Below are positions 11,907 to 22,479 of a stretch of DNA of 64,000 nucleotides, one piece after another. How positions within the stretch are numbered: position 1 is the stretch's first letter; each line of letters starts with the position of its first letter. The stretch is from assembly GCF_000003855.2 (NCBI RefSeq), contig NW_003101674.1:1683656-1747655 (forward strand), given 5' to 3'. The DNA comes from Blastomyces gilchristii SLH14081 (lineage: Eukaryota > Ascomycota > Eurotiomycetes > Onygenales > Ajellomycetaceae). A program made the position numbers and the translations under genes. The notes under the pieces were generated by a model, which was given only the letters and a program-made list of their open reading frames with translations, was not told where the DNA came from and ran no database searches.

Positions 11907-13219
11907 AGAACTGTTAGAACTATTATAATAAATGAAGCAGAAAAGCAGTTCAATATCAATCTTATTAACACAGCTTACATCCCGAATTTCCATATAAATA
12001 TCATTACATGAAAACTGTGTTTTCATATAGAAGACATCTATCATAATGAAAAAGATTTCAGATTGTGAAAATGCACAGATAATACAATCTTTACATATAT
12101 TAAAGTATTTGAGAGATTGCTAGTTACAGAATATAATAGTGAAACAGCTGTTTATTCAACTATATTGTAAAAAACCACTACTGAAGTCAATGCAGCTATT
12201 ACATAGTTCACATCACACACTTCTAACATTATTATATCTGAAAAAATGATATCTTCAAATTCTATAACTTCTACAAATTCTTCTTCTTCTAATCTGTTGA
12301 TATATACTTCAACAAATCATTCTTCTAATGAGTTAATACATATAAAATCTTCTCAACAACCTAAGAACTCTATAGCTACACAGTTTATATAATATAAGAG
12401 ATTAGAACATTTTTCAAAAAATATCATTATAAAACTTACAAATGATACAACTAGTGTTTAAATCACTTATTAAGAAGATGCTGTGAATGAGCTTATCACT
12501 GAGCTTTGTAAACCCTATCATCTATCTAATGTGAAAAATCAAATATCTAGATGTTTTCATGTTAGATTTCATACACTGAATTTAACACCTGAATCTACAC
12601 CAGAGTCAACAGATCTTAATATTAATATTAATACTCAATCAGCTGTGATAGCTAATTGTACTCAGAACACTGAAGTTGATATTAATACTTATTCAGCTAT
12701 GATAGATAATTATACATGAAATATTACATCTAGAGCTTATAATATCGGTGCTAACTTTGATGAAGATAATATCATTGAAGACTGCAGAATCAGAAATCGC
12801 AGAGCTGCTTATCTTATAATAGTTATAAAAATTAAAAATAATTCATTTCAAATAATTAATAAGATATTCTCTCATTCTCATTCACACTCAGACTTTTATA
12901 AGTCTCAAAATTTATTTTCTAATACTGTTTTTATTGTTATTAATAATACATCTACATTAACAGTATTCGTATCAACTTCAAGAATTCATAGATCTCAACT
13001 ATCAGATTTATCAAATCACTGAACAGATGCTGAAAAACACTTATATTATAAAGAATCTGAGAATGCTAGGCTTTATCTCTATATTAGAGAATTAGTATCT
13101 CTTCTCAAATAATTGATTAATTGTCTTCTTCTATATGAATGATATTGTCATTCTATTTCAATGAGAGAATTCAGATGAGAGATATCAATCTGAGAATATA
13201 TTCAATTCAGTGATATTAC
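11907..13219 (+). pseudogene. Copia-1a pol remnant, segment 2, with internal deletions
   Basis: It continues the protease and pre-integrase part of Copia-1a directly after the Gypsy-1 target copy: NTAYIPNFH, then ELCKPYHLSN at about 12500. It then jumps from FHVRFHT to a Thr/Pro/Ser linker (TPESTPESTD, about 12590), where Copia-1b has the whole integrase core in between. Later it jumps again, near 13080, to the RT active-site region, read YMNDIVI at about 13136, and then to the end of RNase H just before 13215. The element therefore lacked a complete pol before Gypsy-2 hit it, or lost it afterwards. Confidence 0.75.
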
Positions 13220-13528
13220 TGTGGCGGGCTGCGCCCGATCAATTATATAGACTATTCCGTTACACTCCACAGATTCCAACCGCTCCATTCTCGAATGCGT
13301 ACGCTCCGATTCTCGGCCATTCTCAATTGCCGATCCTCGGCCGCTACAAACGCGTGTATATTCTTCTGCCCCAAAGCTCCACCGCGTACACCATCACATA
13401 TATGTATAAATATTCATCTCAATCACTGATTCTCACACTTTCTCTTTCTTTTCTTCTCTAATGTTTTTATCTTTGTTAAATAAGACCTATTAATATAATA
13501 CTGATCTATTCAGTATAGGCCTCTTATA
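13220..13528 (+). repeat. Gypsy-2 5' LTR (weakly mutated)
   Basis: A 309-bp LTR starting TGTGGCGGGC. The first ~180 bases are GC-rich with many CpG. The sister LTR at 19118 differs from it only by transitions, so this copy largely preserves the original sequence. The last two bases read TA in place of CA. Confidence 0.9.
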
Positions 13529-13639
13529 CTATAAAAATGTTCATCATCTTCTTATTAGAAAATAATTATTCACACATTATCTTCTTATCAGAAATAATTA
13601 CTTATCAAGAGATATCTAAATATATAACAATGTGTAAGA

Positions 13640-16600
13640 AAGAGAAACACAGTTAAGCAGACACTGAGTTCTCAGATAGTTCTAAGATAGAAGCTTGCTT
13701 ATCAGTCACTCTGACCCTGTAATAAGATCTTATGAAGAGAGTAAGATTTTATAAGAGAATATCAGTGAAAGATCTGAGAGTTCTGACACTCAGACATATG
13801 AGATATTCATATAATTACACATCTAATGATCAATATAATCATGCCTAATGAGAATATGAAACTCTTGAACACAAGTATAGATACAATGTCACAGTGACTC
13901 TAAGCAATGTTGAAATTACAATAACAATAAATAGCTGATATGCATGCAACTCAATAACTTCAATATGAAGAGATTTAACAATTAATTCATACAATTTCAA
14001 TATCTACAGAATCAAATACAAAAGCACTGAAAGAATGCTTAGATGCTTTCATATATTTCAATGCTTCTAATCTCACTCTCTACTCATTATAAAGAATGAA
14101 AATGCTCACAAAACTGAGTATAGATGAAGATTTCATCAGTTTATTAATCAATCAAGATTGATATATCAATGAACAATTGAAGAATTATATAAAACAGAAG
14201 TTTCATTTATAAATGAAAGTATGTAAATCAGTATTGTTAATATCTGACAATATCATCAAATATCTTGATGTTCTGTTTCAAGACACTGTCATACAACAGA
14301 AAGTATTAGATTGATTACAGAGTATCTGACAGAGAAACATTTCTCTTACAACATTCATCTCTGACTTCAATACTAAGATCTTAGAAGCAGGTAATCAATC
14401 TTGAGAGAATTGAATAAAGATTAGCATGCTTAAGAAGACATTAACTTTCAAACTCTTACAGACTCTTATAAGTATAAATGAAGACTTAACTTATAAAGAC
14501 TTCTGCACACAGCTTCAGACATTGAATGACTGTCTTATCAAGCTCAAGAGTATACAGAACAGTGATAGAAGATATTACACTTATATATCTGCACTGAGAA
14601 ATAACTCAGTCACTCATACATCTGCACTGAAGAATTACAATGATCAGATATTATGAATTGAGTAGACTTAAATGTCTACACATAAGCAAGAGTTTCTGCT
14701 GCTTAAACAGACTTTCAAGTTCCTGAGATCACTCTCAAAGAAGTCACTAATTAATGTCAAAGTGAAGTGTGTATTAACTGTAACTGATCAGAACACATTG
14801 CTTTCAACTGCTGATTAATCTATATATCTTCACACTTGAGAGAAAGATCAGCGCCTGTCCATGTCAATCACATTATATTAGAGAAAGATTCAGAGAATAA
14901 CTATGAGAATGTCTCAATGAAACAGAGAAAAGATTAGCTTCTGTTCAAATTTGTAAATAGAAGCTTGAAGAGATCAGATGACAATAATTTGAAAAGAAGA
15001 TAGCAATGAATGCAATTCTTGTATCTACTGTGATTAATAATATGTATAATATAAAAGCCATGATAGACAGCAGTCTATATTACTATACAATGATAAAATC
15101 TTCAGTTGTAAGATATCATAACCTTCAGTGTATCTCTTTATCAAAACTCTGACTTCTTGCAGAATTTAATGATTCAAAAGACATTTATACCTGTTACATG
15201 ATGAAGCTGATCATAGATGTGACAGAACATTAACATGAAGATGTCTATGTATATAAAGTTGATAATCTTGCTTACAATCTTATGTTAGAACTTGTCTGAC
15301 TATCTGAACAAGGCATGTTATTAGACACTTAAAACAGAAGCTTGATATTTTCTAATAATGATAGAATTCATGAAGATGATATTCACAAGACTATGAACCT
15401 TACACAGATCTCTGTCAACACTTATAAAATACTCTGAAAAAGAAGTCATCATTAAAATCACTGACAGAGTCACTGACAAGTTCATTAATAGCAGAATTAT
15501 ATATCAATCTATTTCATCAGTCTGACTGATATCAAAAATACTCTAGAAAAGTTATCTCAAGTTACAATAACAGATTCTCATATAAAACTCTCTTAATAAT
15601 ATCATGAATATCTAGATGTCTTCTGACAAGATAATATTATAAATATATCTCTCTTACAAGGTTCTGAAGTGAATCACAGAATCAAGTTAGAGAAAAAGAA
15701 TGATAAGAACTCTGAACTGCCATGAGGCCCTCTTTATAACATGTTTCAAGATGAACTTCTTCTTCTTCAAAAGACACTCAATGATCTGTTGAATAAGAAA
15801 TTCATACATATTAGCAACACTTTCACTGCAGCCTCTATTCTCTTTGCAAAGAAATCAGATGAAGAACTTCAGTTCTGTGTGAACTATTAAGAACTGAATA
15901 GAATAATAAGGAAAGACTGCTACTCACTATCTCTTATCAATGAAACTCTAGCTCACATTGAACAAGCTCAATGATTTACAAAACTAGATATCATTACTGT
16001 GTTTCATAAGATCTGCATCACTGAAGAAGATGAGTGACTTACAGCATTTCAAACATAATATGATCTTTTCAAATAAATAGTTACTCTCTTTGAACTGACT
16101 AATGCTCTCAGTACATTTCAGAAGTATATCAACTGAGCACTCTGAAATTTCCTTAATAAATTCATATCTGCATATCTCAATGATATTCTCATCTTCACTG
16201 ATGAGTTCAGGAAAGAATATCAAGAACATGTACAGAAAGTATTACAATAACTATAAGAAGCAGAACTATCAATAGATATTGACAAGTGTGATTTTGAAGT
16301 CAAGAGTATCAAATATCTGAGTTTTATTATAGAAGCTAATAAGAGGATTTGAATGAATTCTGAGAAAGTCTTTATCATTCTTGAATGAAAAGATCTGTAT
16401 ACTGTGAAAGATGTACAAAGCTTCATTGAATTTACTAACTTCTATCAGTGATTTATACAAAACTTCTCAGATATCATGAGATCACTTACAGATCTTACTA
16501 AGAAAGACTTAGTATTTCAATGATCAGTGAACACTGAAGCTGCATTTATACAGATAAAGAAGATATTCATTAATATCTCTCTGCTAATAACATTCAATTC

Positions 16601-19090
16601 TGATCATAAAACAGTTATTAAGACTGATTTCTCTGACTATATAACAGAAGAAGTGATATTGTAATATGATGATGAAGATGTTCTACAATTATGTATCTTC
16701 ATATCTAAGAAACTGAGTTCTGCTGAATGCAATTATGAGATCTATGATAAGAAACTTCTCACAATTGTATACTGTTTAGAAGAATGAAACTCTGAACTTC
16801 AAAGTATCTCTGAATTTGAGATAATTACAGATCATAAGAATCTTAAATACTTTATAACTATCTGTAAACTTATCAAATAACAGATGTGATAATCTGAGTT
16901 CTTAAGCTGCTTTCATTTTACAATACACAATTATTCTGGCAGCCAGAACTTGATGACAGATGCCCTCTCATAACAAGAGTAAGATATATCATTCAATGTA
17001 AGAGATACTCACTGAATGAACTGAGAGCATCAGCTCTTAAACCTGAAGATACTAGTTAATCACAATGAGATCACTCATGACACTATACACACTTCATCAG
17101 TCAGAACATTCTTCAGATCTACACTAAATAAATTATAACATATAACAGCTTAAACTGATGAACTTTTTCAAACACTTATCAAAGCAGTATATCAAGAAGC
17201 ACTCTGATTTCCCTCAGAACTACATATAAGAATCAATATCTCAGAATGTTCAATCAATGATAATAACACTTTACAATTTCATAGACAACACTGAGTCTCT
17301 CACTCTGAACTCTTACACACTCAGATAATACAAGAGATGCATGATTCACTTATAACTGATTATTCAGATTATTAATAACTGTATAGAATGATCTTCTGAG
17401 AGTTCTACTAATCTGAGATATTAAACAGTATCAGACACTTTATCTGAAACTGCAATCATTGTTCTTTTATCATCTTATAAAAGAACTGTAGAAAAGATCT
17501 GCTGAAATCACTCAATGTCTCTGATAGAATCTGATAAGATGTGATAATTGACTTCACTATTGATTTCTCTAGAAGTAAGAGTTATAGAAACATTCTGATC
17601 ATTATGAATTGATTGAGCAAAGATATAATATTGAAACCTTATAATAAGATAAATGCTGAACAAGTTATCAAAGCTTTTCTACAGAGCCTATTCTATCAAA
17701 TGCATAAATTGCTGAGATCAATAGTATCAGATCAGAGCTGTCAATTTATGAGCACTCTCTGAACAAGAATCTGTCAAGTTCTCAAGATTACACACTGTCT
17801 GTCAACTGTCTATTACTCTGAGACTGATGATGCATTAGAACAGACAATTCAGACTGTAAAGAACTATCTCTGTAAGTTCTGCAATTATTCACAAGATGAT
17901 TGATATGACCTGCTTCTACACACAGAGGTAGACTGACCGTGTGACCGTGTCTGAGACCAGGACCAGATTTTTTGATAGTCTCATTACCAATTCAACTGAT
18001 CTCATTATACAGTTTTAACATTAGATAGTAGTCTCATACTATCTCAGTGAGACTTACTGTCTACTCTTGTCACATTTTTCAAATAAGACCATGATTTTCA
18101 CTTCTCAATTTAAATTATTTTTATTGCTTTAAATGACTTTAAATCTCATTTGAGTATTACCAAAAAGCGTTACTTTTTAAAAAATTAAAAATAGTCTAAA
18201 AAAAAACCTTAAAATGTCTAAAAATAGTAACTTTATACCAAGAATGGAACTAAATGAGATCAAATGAAACCACTTTCTTATTTTTTTCAAGTCATGATTT
18301 CATTGTAAGATCTGATATATAGTCACTTTACATGTTTTTTTGATAGTCAGTCTCAGTGAGATTCACGCCAAGAAATGTATGAGATCAGACCAAATGGGAT
18401 CAAACATGAAATTCATAGTCCCGGCGGCCAGTCTACACAGAGGTTACTATCAATGAACAAGATACTGTTTCAACAGACATAAGCTCATTCTTCTTTACAT
18501 ATAGTTATCACATGAAAGTGTTGAATCTTCTAGAGATCACACAGTTCACACTGAACCTCTACAGTTCTATTCAGATTGCTGATAATATAGTAATGCAGCT
18601 CTGAGATGCCTGCAATTGAACAGAAGTCTTTATAGCAGTCACAAAACAAGATCAAGAGAATCAAATCAATGTTCACTGAGATCTCACTGAATAATATAAG
18701 ATAGAAGATCTGATATGATTAAATCTTAAGAACATATAAATCACATATTCATCTCATACACTAGATTATCATCACATCAGGTATAAAGTAATAGAAGTTC
18801 TAGATAGTCATAACTATTATCTTAACACATCATCAGAGATTCATGATATATTTCATACAAGCTTGCTTCATTATATTATCACTAATCTGTTCTCTTCTTA
18901 ACTGACTTTCAACTGACAATCATCAGAGATCATAGAAGAAGATAATGAGCTTGAGTGAGAGATTAAAGATATTTTCAATAAGAGATCATACAGTTACAGT
19001 TAATAATATCTGATGAAATGAGTCAGCTATAATTAACTGATCTGAACTCTGAGTTTCATATTATTCAAAACAGCATCTCTTGATCAATGA
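13640..19090 (+). pseudogene. Gypsy-2 Gag-Pol relic
   Basis: Gag ends with a nucleocapsid knuckle C-x2-C-x4-H-x4-C at 14770-14811, its Trp turned to TGA. A protease-like stretch (AMIDSS) lies near 15060. The RT reads LQFCVNY then ELNRIIRK (about 15870-15910) and KLDI, with active site YLND at 16173-16184 for expected YLDD. RNase H is at about 16540-16930 (TDFSDY, ITDHKNLKY). The integrase core (IDFTIDFSRS near 17545, IVSDQSCQF near 17730) is split by MITE-2 at 17929. The tail (YLMK-stop-VSYN, about 19007) resembles a chromodomain. At least one frameshift separates parts of gag. Ends are approximate. Confidence 0.8.
17929..18435 (+). mobile_element. MITE-2, non-autonomous hAT derivative, in the Gypsy-2 integrase
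   Basis: A 507-bp element begins TAGACTGACCG and ends CGGCGGCCAGTCTA, flanked by a perfect 8-bp duplication CACAGAGG (17921-17928, 18436-18443). It is clearly homologous to MITE-1 along its length. Its right terminus is unmutated and shows the true inverted repeat, TAGACTGGCCG against TAGACTGACCG on the left. Confidence 0.9.
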
Positions 19091-19117
19091 AAACTACTTC
19101 TAAAAAGAGAGGGCTAA

Positions 19118-19426
19118 TGTGATGAGCTGCACTCAATCAATTATATAGACTATTTCATTACACTTCACAGATTTCAATCACTTCATTCTCAAATGCATAC
19201 ACTTTGATTCTCAATCATTCTCAATCATCAATTCTCAGTCACTATAAACATGTGTATATTCTTCCACTCTGAAGCTTCACTGCGTACATTATCACATACA
19301 CATATAAATATTCATCTCAATCACTGATTCTCACACTTTCTCTTTCTTTTCTTCTCTAACATTTTCATCTTTGTTAAATAAGATCTATCAATATAATACC
19401 AATCTATTCAGCGTAGGCCTCTTACA
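19118..19426 (+). repeat. Gypsy-2 3' LTR (strongly mutated)
   Basis: A 309-bp partner of 13220-13528. I count about 44 differences in the first ~200 bases, all transitions, most at CpG or at a C followed by C. It ends CTTACA and is followed by target copy ATTAC. Confidence 0.9.
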
Positions 19427-19431
19427 ATTAC

Positions 19432-19628
19432 AGTTGATTGAGTGTCTACAGCTCAGATAACAGGGAATGATCTTACTAAGACTCTGTTATATCAGAAACA
19501 TATAGAATTCATCAAGATACTAGACCTAGTTGATATATCAGATATTATTGAGATATAAGTAGAATAAATGATCTATCTTGATATAATCTCTACAGATTTA
19601 TCTACACACTTCTTACTATAGATTTATC
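19432..19628 (+). pseudogene. Copia-1a pol remnant, segment 3 (end of RNase H and start of 3' tail)
   Basis: It continues the Copia-1a sequence interrupted by Gypsy-2 and matches Copia-1b at about 48860-49045 on the other strand, ending in the 3' tail (TCTACAGATTTATC). GATTTATC at 19621-19628 is the left target copy of the hAT element. Confidence 0.8.
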
Positions 19629-19996
19629 TAGACTGACCGTGTGACTGTGTCTGAAATCAGAATTAAACTGTACAGTTGTCATGTTGTCTAAAAGCATTAC
19701 TTCTGATCATGGTTTGTGTTCATCATATTGATTTCAAATCATGTTATTTCAAATATTAAAGGTTTCAGATTCACTTTTCAAATAAAAATCTAGTCTTAGA
19801 TAAAGAATATGTTTGAATTCTTAGTCACATTTTCATTCTGATCTCATTATTGAGAATGGCATTAAATGAGATTATGAAATCATTTCTCACTTACATAATA
19901 TCATAACATAGTGCTCATTTGTTGAAAATTCAACAGAGAGTATTATTAAATATTATTACTTTTCTGAACACAGATCATAATTTATATAATTTTAAT

Positions 19997-20130
19997 TATG
20001 AAAAAAATATAAAATATAAAAAAAAATGAAAAATAAAAAACAAAACAAACATAAGAAAAAATCACAATAAAAAAAAAATAAAAAAAAAAAAAGAGAAAGA
20101 AAGAAATAAAAAATAAAAATAAAAAAAATC
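19997..20130. repeat. A-rich low-complexity tract in the hAT element
   Basis: Long runs of A with scattered T, C and G on the + strand, including AAAAAAAAATAAAAAAAAAA-like sequence. No coding signal is seen. It separates the left end of the hAT from the minus-strand reading frames. Confidence 0.7.
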
Positions 20131-20256
20131 AAGATTGCAGAGCTATAGCACTCTTAAAATACTCACTTCTCAGAGTCTTCATAATGTTCATTATCAATCA
20201 TGTATCTCTCACAGTGAGAATAACATAACTGTGATGAGTCATTGTCTTAATATTAT

Positions 20257-20732
20257 CTAATAAATAATCAGTATATATCTGTAAAAATGTGAATAATTAG
20301 AAAATATACACTTAAAAAGTGTGGACAGGGTGAACTCTGCTATCACTTGAATGATATCAAGAGTAGAACACTGAAATTGATGATTCTTCTCATCAATTTC
20401 ACAGACAAGGCATGCAAAGATAATCTTGAAGAATATAAGATTTCTCAACTTCTGATAAAAATAAATCTCACAGAGAGACTCTATTTTCATGATATCAGAG
20501 ACTGAGTGTTATCAAAAAGTGTTACTTTCATGCAATGTATATGCACTTACTGTGATAATTCATTCTCTGTGCATGTGACTGAGAGTTGCAGCTTTCTCAT
20601 GATGTATGACTCTTTCTGAGATGCTGCTGTCAGTTTGTAACTCACACAGTCTTTCAGTTCAGCATGCACTGTGTATATACAGCTCTGCATGCTGAAACTG
20701 TGTTGATTATTATGACCTGGCATGATACTCAC
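20257..20732 (-). pseudogene. possible accessory gene of the hAT element (minus strand)
   Basis: Two adjacent open frames on the minus strand (20732-20547, 61 codons; 20490-20257, 77 codons) are separated by a short stretch that looks like an intron: GTAAGT just after 20555 and CACTCAG near 20503. The predicted peptides contain several Cys and no motif I recognise. The joined frame does not read straight through without a stop, so either the intron limits are wrong or mutation has broken it. It could also be non-coding sequence. Confidence 0.3.
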
Positions 20733-21230
20733 TTTTCACAAGCCATGTTTCATTTGAAAAAGGAGGAGAAGACATGACTATTATTTTATTAAGAGAGAGA
20801 TGAATAATTAGTATTATTAAATATAATTTAATTCATCTGCATTTAAAATTTAATTAGTCTATACTCTTCAATTTGAGAGTTTCTATGAGTGTTTTAATAG
20901 TTTTCATATCAGCTTGAACTTAGTGATGAGTTGAAGAAAAAGAGAAAAGAGAGAAGAAAGAAATAAGAATAACTTATCTTTATAATATGAAAATAGAGAA
21001 TCACTGTAATCATTCTCTCTAGTAATAAAGATCTGTTTTCTGCATGTATCTCTGATATAGATTATATAATAAATGTATACAAAGAATATCAATAGTGCAT
21101 GCATTGAATGAAGATAATGTTGCTATGCAACACTGTAGTTATTTCTGTACATCTCTGAAAGCTGTTAATAGTTTCTTTATCTCTTTATATTTGATAAGTT
21201 AATAATATATTCTGATACACTCTCTCTTTC

Positions 21231-21310
21231 ATCATCATTATTATTATTATTATCATCATTATCATTATCATCATCATCATCATTGTCATCATTATTATTA
21301 TTATTATTAT
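21231..21310 (+). repeat. ATT/ATC trinucleotide microsatellite
   Basis: About 80 bases of mixed CAT, ATT and ATC units, just upstream of the + strand reading frame of the hAT element. Confidence 0.8.
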
Positions 21311-21357
21311 ATCATTGCCTGTCTTCATCTCTCTCTCAATACTTATTAAAATCAATC

Positions 21358-22170
21358 ATGTCATCTCTCTTCAAATATTCTGCGGTTCTGTGGACCATCA
21401 AGGCACGTGAGCACTGTCACAGATTGAAGAAAGAGAAGAAGAAGGTGTTCAAGCACAGAGAGACAGATTGTAAGGCATATTATAATACCTTGAAGAGGCT
21501 CTGTAAGAGAGTAGAATGATAACAATTTTAAGTAACACTTCTGATAGATTTAGACTGAACTAAGTATAGAAATAATGCAGATGACATCATCTGTGAGAGA
21601 TTGAAAAAGAAGACAGTGAAGAGTCTCATACAGTAGTAATGAGATTAGAAGAAGTTCTGAGAATGATTTGAGATCAAGATGAAGAGAGAGAGAAAGAAGA
21701 AGAGTATTATTATAAATAAGCAGTGATAGAAGAAGATTGAGAAGATATTGAAGTAGGAGATAAAGAAGCTAAAACTGATAAGTTTTTTATTAAGAGATAA
21801 TGATTTTTGATAACACTTCTGTTCTCTAATTGATTAGCAGAAGCTGACAGAGAAGAGAATTGAGATCTTATTCAGGTCTTGAATACACTTCATGATTCAG
21901 AACATTGAGAAGACAGTTCTGCTCTCTGAGCATGTCAATCTGCTTGTCACTGAGGTGAAACCTGAGACAGCAGATCAGGAAATACAGGATTTTGAGATGC
22001 AGATTGACCTGACTGAGAGAGAGTAGTAAGAACTCTCTTCTGAGAAGACAGCAGAGAGAGATTTTAAGATGATTATCATCTCAGATGAGAAGAAGAAGAA
22101 GAAGAATGAGAATAAGAAGTGAATTGTGAAGAATGATAAGAAGAATGAGAAAGAGAAGAAAGATAATAAG
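21358..22170 (+). pseudogene. lysine-rich accessory ORF relic in the hAT element
   Basis: From the ATG at 21358 a frame of 53 codons (SAVLWTIKAREHCHRLKKEK) keeps CpG and GG in its first ~80 bases, unusual in this element. An intron-like stretch (about 21505-21547) interrupts it. Further exon-like pieces continue to about 22170 with many stops, a second intron-like stretch at about 21774-21840, and a strongly basic end of AAG and GAG codons. The peptide is Lys/Glu-rich and probably helical. I do not recognise the family; it may be an upstream part of the transposase gene or a separate ORF. Confidence 0.35.
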
Positions 22171-22479
22171 TAGAAAAAGTTTTTTTCTTTTTATATTAGT
22201 TAGTTATAAGTTCATAACTATTAGTTAATAATTGAAATTAATTTTGAGTTTTCAAAAATTATTGTACAAGTTGTAATCAATTATCAATATCAGGAATAAT
22301 ATATATATATATATTCAACTATCATGTCACTATAATGTATAAGTATCAACATTTTTTCAATATTGATATTTATAATATTAATATATTTTTAATAATATCA
22401 TCTGATAATATAATTTGATAACACTCTCTTTCATAATATTAATATATTTCAAGAAATATGACAGAGATTAATCAAGATT

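Larger units (their letters stand above)
13220..19426 (+). mobile_element. Gypsy-2: Ty3/Gypsy element inserted in Copia-1a
   Basis: It is bounded by two 309-bp LTRs and a perfect 5-bp target duplication ATTAC (13215-13219, 19427-19431). The intact target GTGATATTACAG is visible in Copia-1b near 49043. Gag, protease, RT, RNase H, integrase and a chromodomain-like tail follow in Gypsy order, with MITE-2 inserted in the integrase. A purine tract (AAAAAGAGAGGGCTAA) directly precedes the 3' LTR. Confidence 0.9.

Noticed and set aside
21231..21310. Telomere or centromere repeat
   Set aside because: It is a short ATT/ATC microsatellite inside one hAT element.
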